A stretch of DNA of 22,213 nucleotides from JBMNNU01 sp050942695 (lineage in GTDB: Bacteria; Chloroflexota; UBA6077): contig JBMNNU010000016.1 in NCBI GenBank assembly GCA_050942695.1, positions 1 through 22,213 on the forward strand. The letters are read 5' to 3'. The notes under the pieces are model-generated. The model was not told the DNA's origin. It worked only from the letters and a program-made list of their open reading frames with translations, and did no database searches. The position numbers and the translations under genes were made by a program. Below, piece by piece: positions 20,959 through 22,213 of this stretch (the first letter of the stretch is position 1; each line of letters opens with the position of its first letter).

Positions 20959-22213
20959 TTAATTAGTCTGAGAGCCCGTCGTCTCCGCTATTTCTGGTGT
21001 TGAGGAGGTCTCCTCCCGGCCATTTTCAGAAATCGACATCAGCTTCTCGAACTCTTCGCCCTCGATGGTCTCTTCCTTGACCAGCGTCTTGGCGATCAGG
21101 TCGAGCTTAGACCGGTTCTCCTGCAGCAGCTTCATTGCCCGGTTATGAGCCTTATCGATCAGGGCGTGTACCTCCTCGTCGATCATCTCGGCGACCTTTT
21201 CGCTGTAGTTCTTCTGCTCGCCGATCTCCCTGCCAAGGAAGATCAACTCCTCCTTGTGGCCCAGGGCTACCGGTCCAAGCTTTTCACTCATGCCGTACTC
21301 GGTCACCATCCGACGAGCAATCTGGGTGGCCCGCTCGATGTCGTTTCCGGCGCCAGTCGTCATCTCGCCGAACACCAGCTTCTCCGCAGCATGTCCGCCG
21401 AGAGCCCAGGAAAGAGTATCCTCGAATTGCGACCTAGTCCAGAGATAGCGCTCCTCCCGCGGTAGCAGCCTGGTGTATCCGCCCATCGTTCCTCTGGCGA
21501 TGATGGACACCTTATGCACCGGGTCGGAGTTTTTCAACAATCTAGCCACCAAGGCGTGCCCTGCCTCATGGTAGGCAGTTATCTCCTTCTCCTTCTCGCT
21601 GATTATCCGGCTCTTTCGCTCAGGCCCAGCGATAACTCGATCAACCGCTTCATCGAACTCCGAGCGGCCGATCAGCTTCTTGTTCCGTCTTGCGGCCAAG
21701 ATCGCAGCCTCATTGACCAAATTGGCCAGGTCTGCACCGGAGAACCCTGGAGTTTGTTTCGCCAACACCTCCAAGTCTATCTCCTTGTCCAGCGGCTTAC
21801 CTTTGGTGTGAACCTCCAGTATCGCTCGCCGCCCCGAGATATCCGGTCTATCCAGCACCACCTGGCGGTCGAAGCGCCCCGGCCTAAGCAACGCCGGGTC
21901 CAACACATCCGGGCGGTTGGTGGCCGCGATAACGATCACGTTCGTGTTGGTATCGAAACCGTCCATCTCAACCAAGATCTGGTTCAGGGTCTGCTCACGC
22001 TCGTCGTGGCTTCCGCCTAGCCCCGCGCCTCTCTGGCGCCCAACGGCGTCGATCTCGTCTACGAAGACGATGCAGGGGGCGTTGCGCTTGGCCTGGTCGA
22101 ACAGGTCACGGACCCTGGATGCGCCAACACCGACGAACATCTCGACGAACTCGGAGCCGCTGATGCTGAAGAATGGCACTCCAGCCTCCCCGGCAACCGC
22201 CCTCGAGAGGAGC
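20959..22213 (-). CDS. ftsH: ATP-dependent zinc metalloprotease FtsH (N-terminal part beyond window)
   Basis: The last 417 codons are present. The frame runs off the window edge with LLSRAVAGEAGVPFFSISGS, so Walker A and the membrane segments are missing. Visible are EFVEMFVGVGASRVRDLF (pore loop), the Walker B segment CIVFVDEIDAVGRQRG, the second region of homology AATNRPDVLDPALLRPGRFD with the arginine fingers, and the protease site YHEAGHALVARLL with the zinc-binding HEAGH. The C-terminus is a long charged helix and a Ser/Thr/Glu tail. FtsH is a membrane hexamer that degrades unassembled or damaged membrane proteins and short-lived regulators. A methionine-type start near 22179 is only an internal GTG and is not the true start. 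Confidence 0.97.
   Translation of the reverse strand, partial: LLSRAVAGEAGVPFFSISGSEFVEMFVGVGASRVRDLFDQAKRNAPCIVFVDEIDAVGRQRGAGLGGSHDEREQTLNQILVEMDGFDTNTNVIVIAATNRPDVLDPALLRPGRFDRQVVLDRPDISGRRAILEVHTKGKPLDKEIDLEVLAKQTPGFSGADLANLVNEAAILAARRNKKLIGRSEFDEAVDRVIAGPERKSRIISEKEKEITAYHEAGHALVARLLKNSDPVHKVSIIARGTMGGYTRLLPREERYLWTRSQFEDTLSWALGGHAAEKLVFGEMTTGAGNDIERATQIARRMVTEYGMSEKLGPVALGHKEELIFLGREIGEQKNYSEKVAEMIDEEVHALIDKAHNRAMKLLQENRSKLDLIAKTLVKEETIEGEEFEKLMSISENGREETSSTPEIAETTGSQTN

Overview
The window looks like chromosomal DNA of an anaerobic or facultatively anaerobic bacterium, most likely a member of the Chloroflexota. That assignment is an inference from gene content: a six-gene Ech-type [NiFe] hydrogenase, FdhD, an AcuC/HDAC-like deacetylase, a large TPR protein and a proline/threonine-rich linker style. 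No rRNA or other marker gene is present to prove it. I see no phage, integrase, transposase, CRISPR array or tRNA. Most genes lie on the minus strand.

Layout. 1-1192 (+): the tail of an RfbA-like nucleotidylyltransferase, then rfbB (dTDP-sugar synthesis). 1333-3633 (-): fdhD and an LCP-family cell-wall glycopolymer transferase. 3853-4389 (+): an O6-alkylguanine DNA alkyltransferase. 4427-9699 (-): a complete echABCDEF operon for a membrane-bound, ion-translocating, ferredoxin-linked group 4 [NiFe] hydrogenase with all nickel-ligand cysteines. 9715-10669: almost 1 kb with no convincing gene, but with a well-formed minus-strand promoter, a strong terminator about 80 nt after it, and a second structured GC-rich block ending in a terminator-like hairpin. 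10670-11074 (-): a small winged-helix protein. 11359-13619 (+): a membrane-anchored TPR protein overlapping a HIT/GalT-like nucleotidyltransferase. 13819-15680 (-): a PLP aminotransferase and a VOC protein. 15772-22213 (-): secA, prs, a histone-deacetylase-fold amidohydrolase and the C-terminal two thirds of ftsH, cut by the window edge.

The most unusual signal is not a gene. At least seven intergenic spots carry a degenerate short tandem repeat with an exact period of 7 bases (8 bases at one locus). Each has its own consensus, and most are arranged so that the second half is roughly the reverse complement of the first. Examples are 116-178, 4358-4427 (8-base), 4820-4892, 6803-6844 with 6872-6913, 15720-15768, 19597-19685 and 20876-20928. 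Five of them sit between co-directional genes, usually running up close to the ribosome-binding site of the next gene. Two interrupt the otherwise overlapping ech operon, and one has been absorbed into the C-terminus of the alkyltransferase. This recalls the heptanucleotide STRR repeats known from heterocystous cyanobacteria, but the changing consensus at a constant period and the hairpin layout deserve study.

How the genes fit together: the hydrogenase would oxidise ferredoxin with H2 release, or run in reverse, while moving ions. FdhD points to formate dehydrogenase maturation elsewhere in the genome. SecA, FtsH, LCP and RfbB are envelope and protein-export housekeeping. No hyp maturation genes and no formate dehydrogenase structural genes lie in the window.
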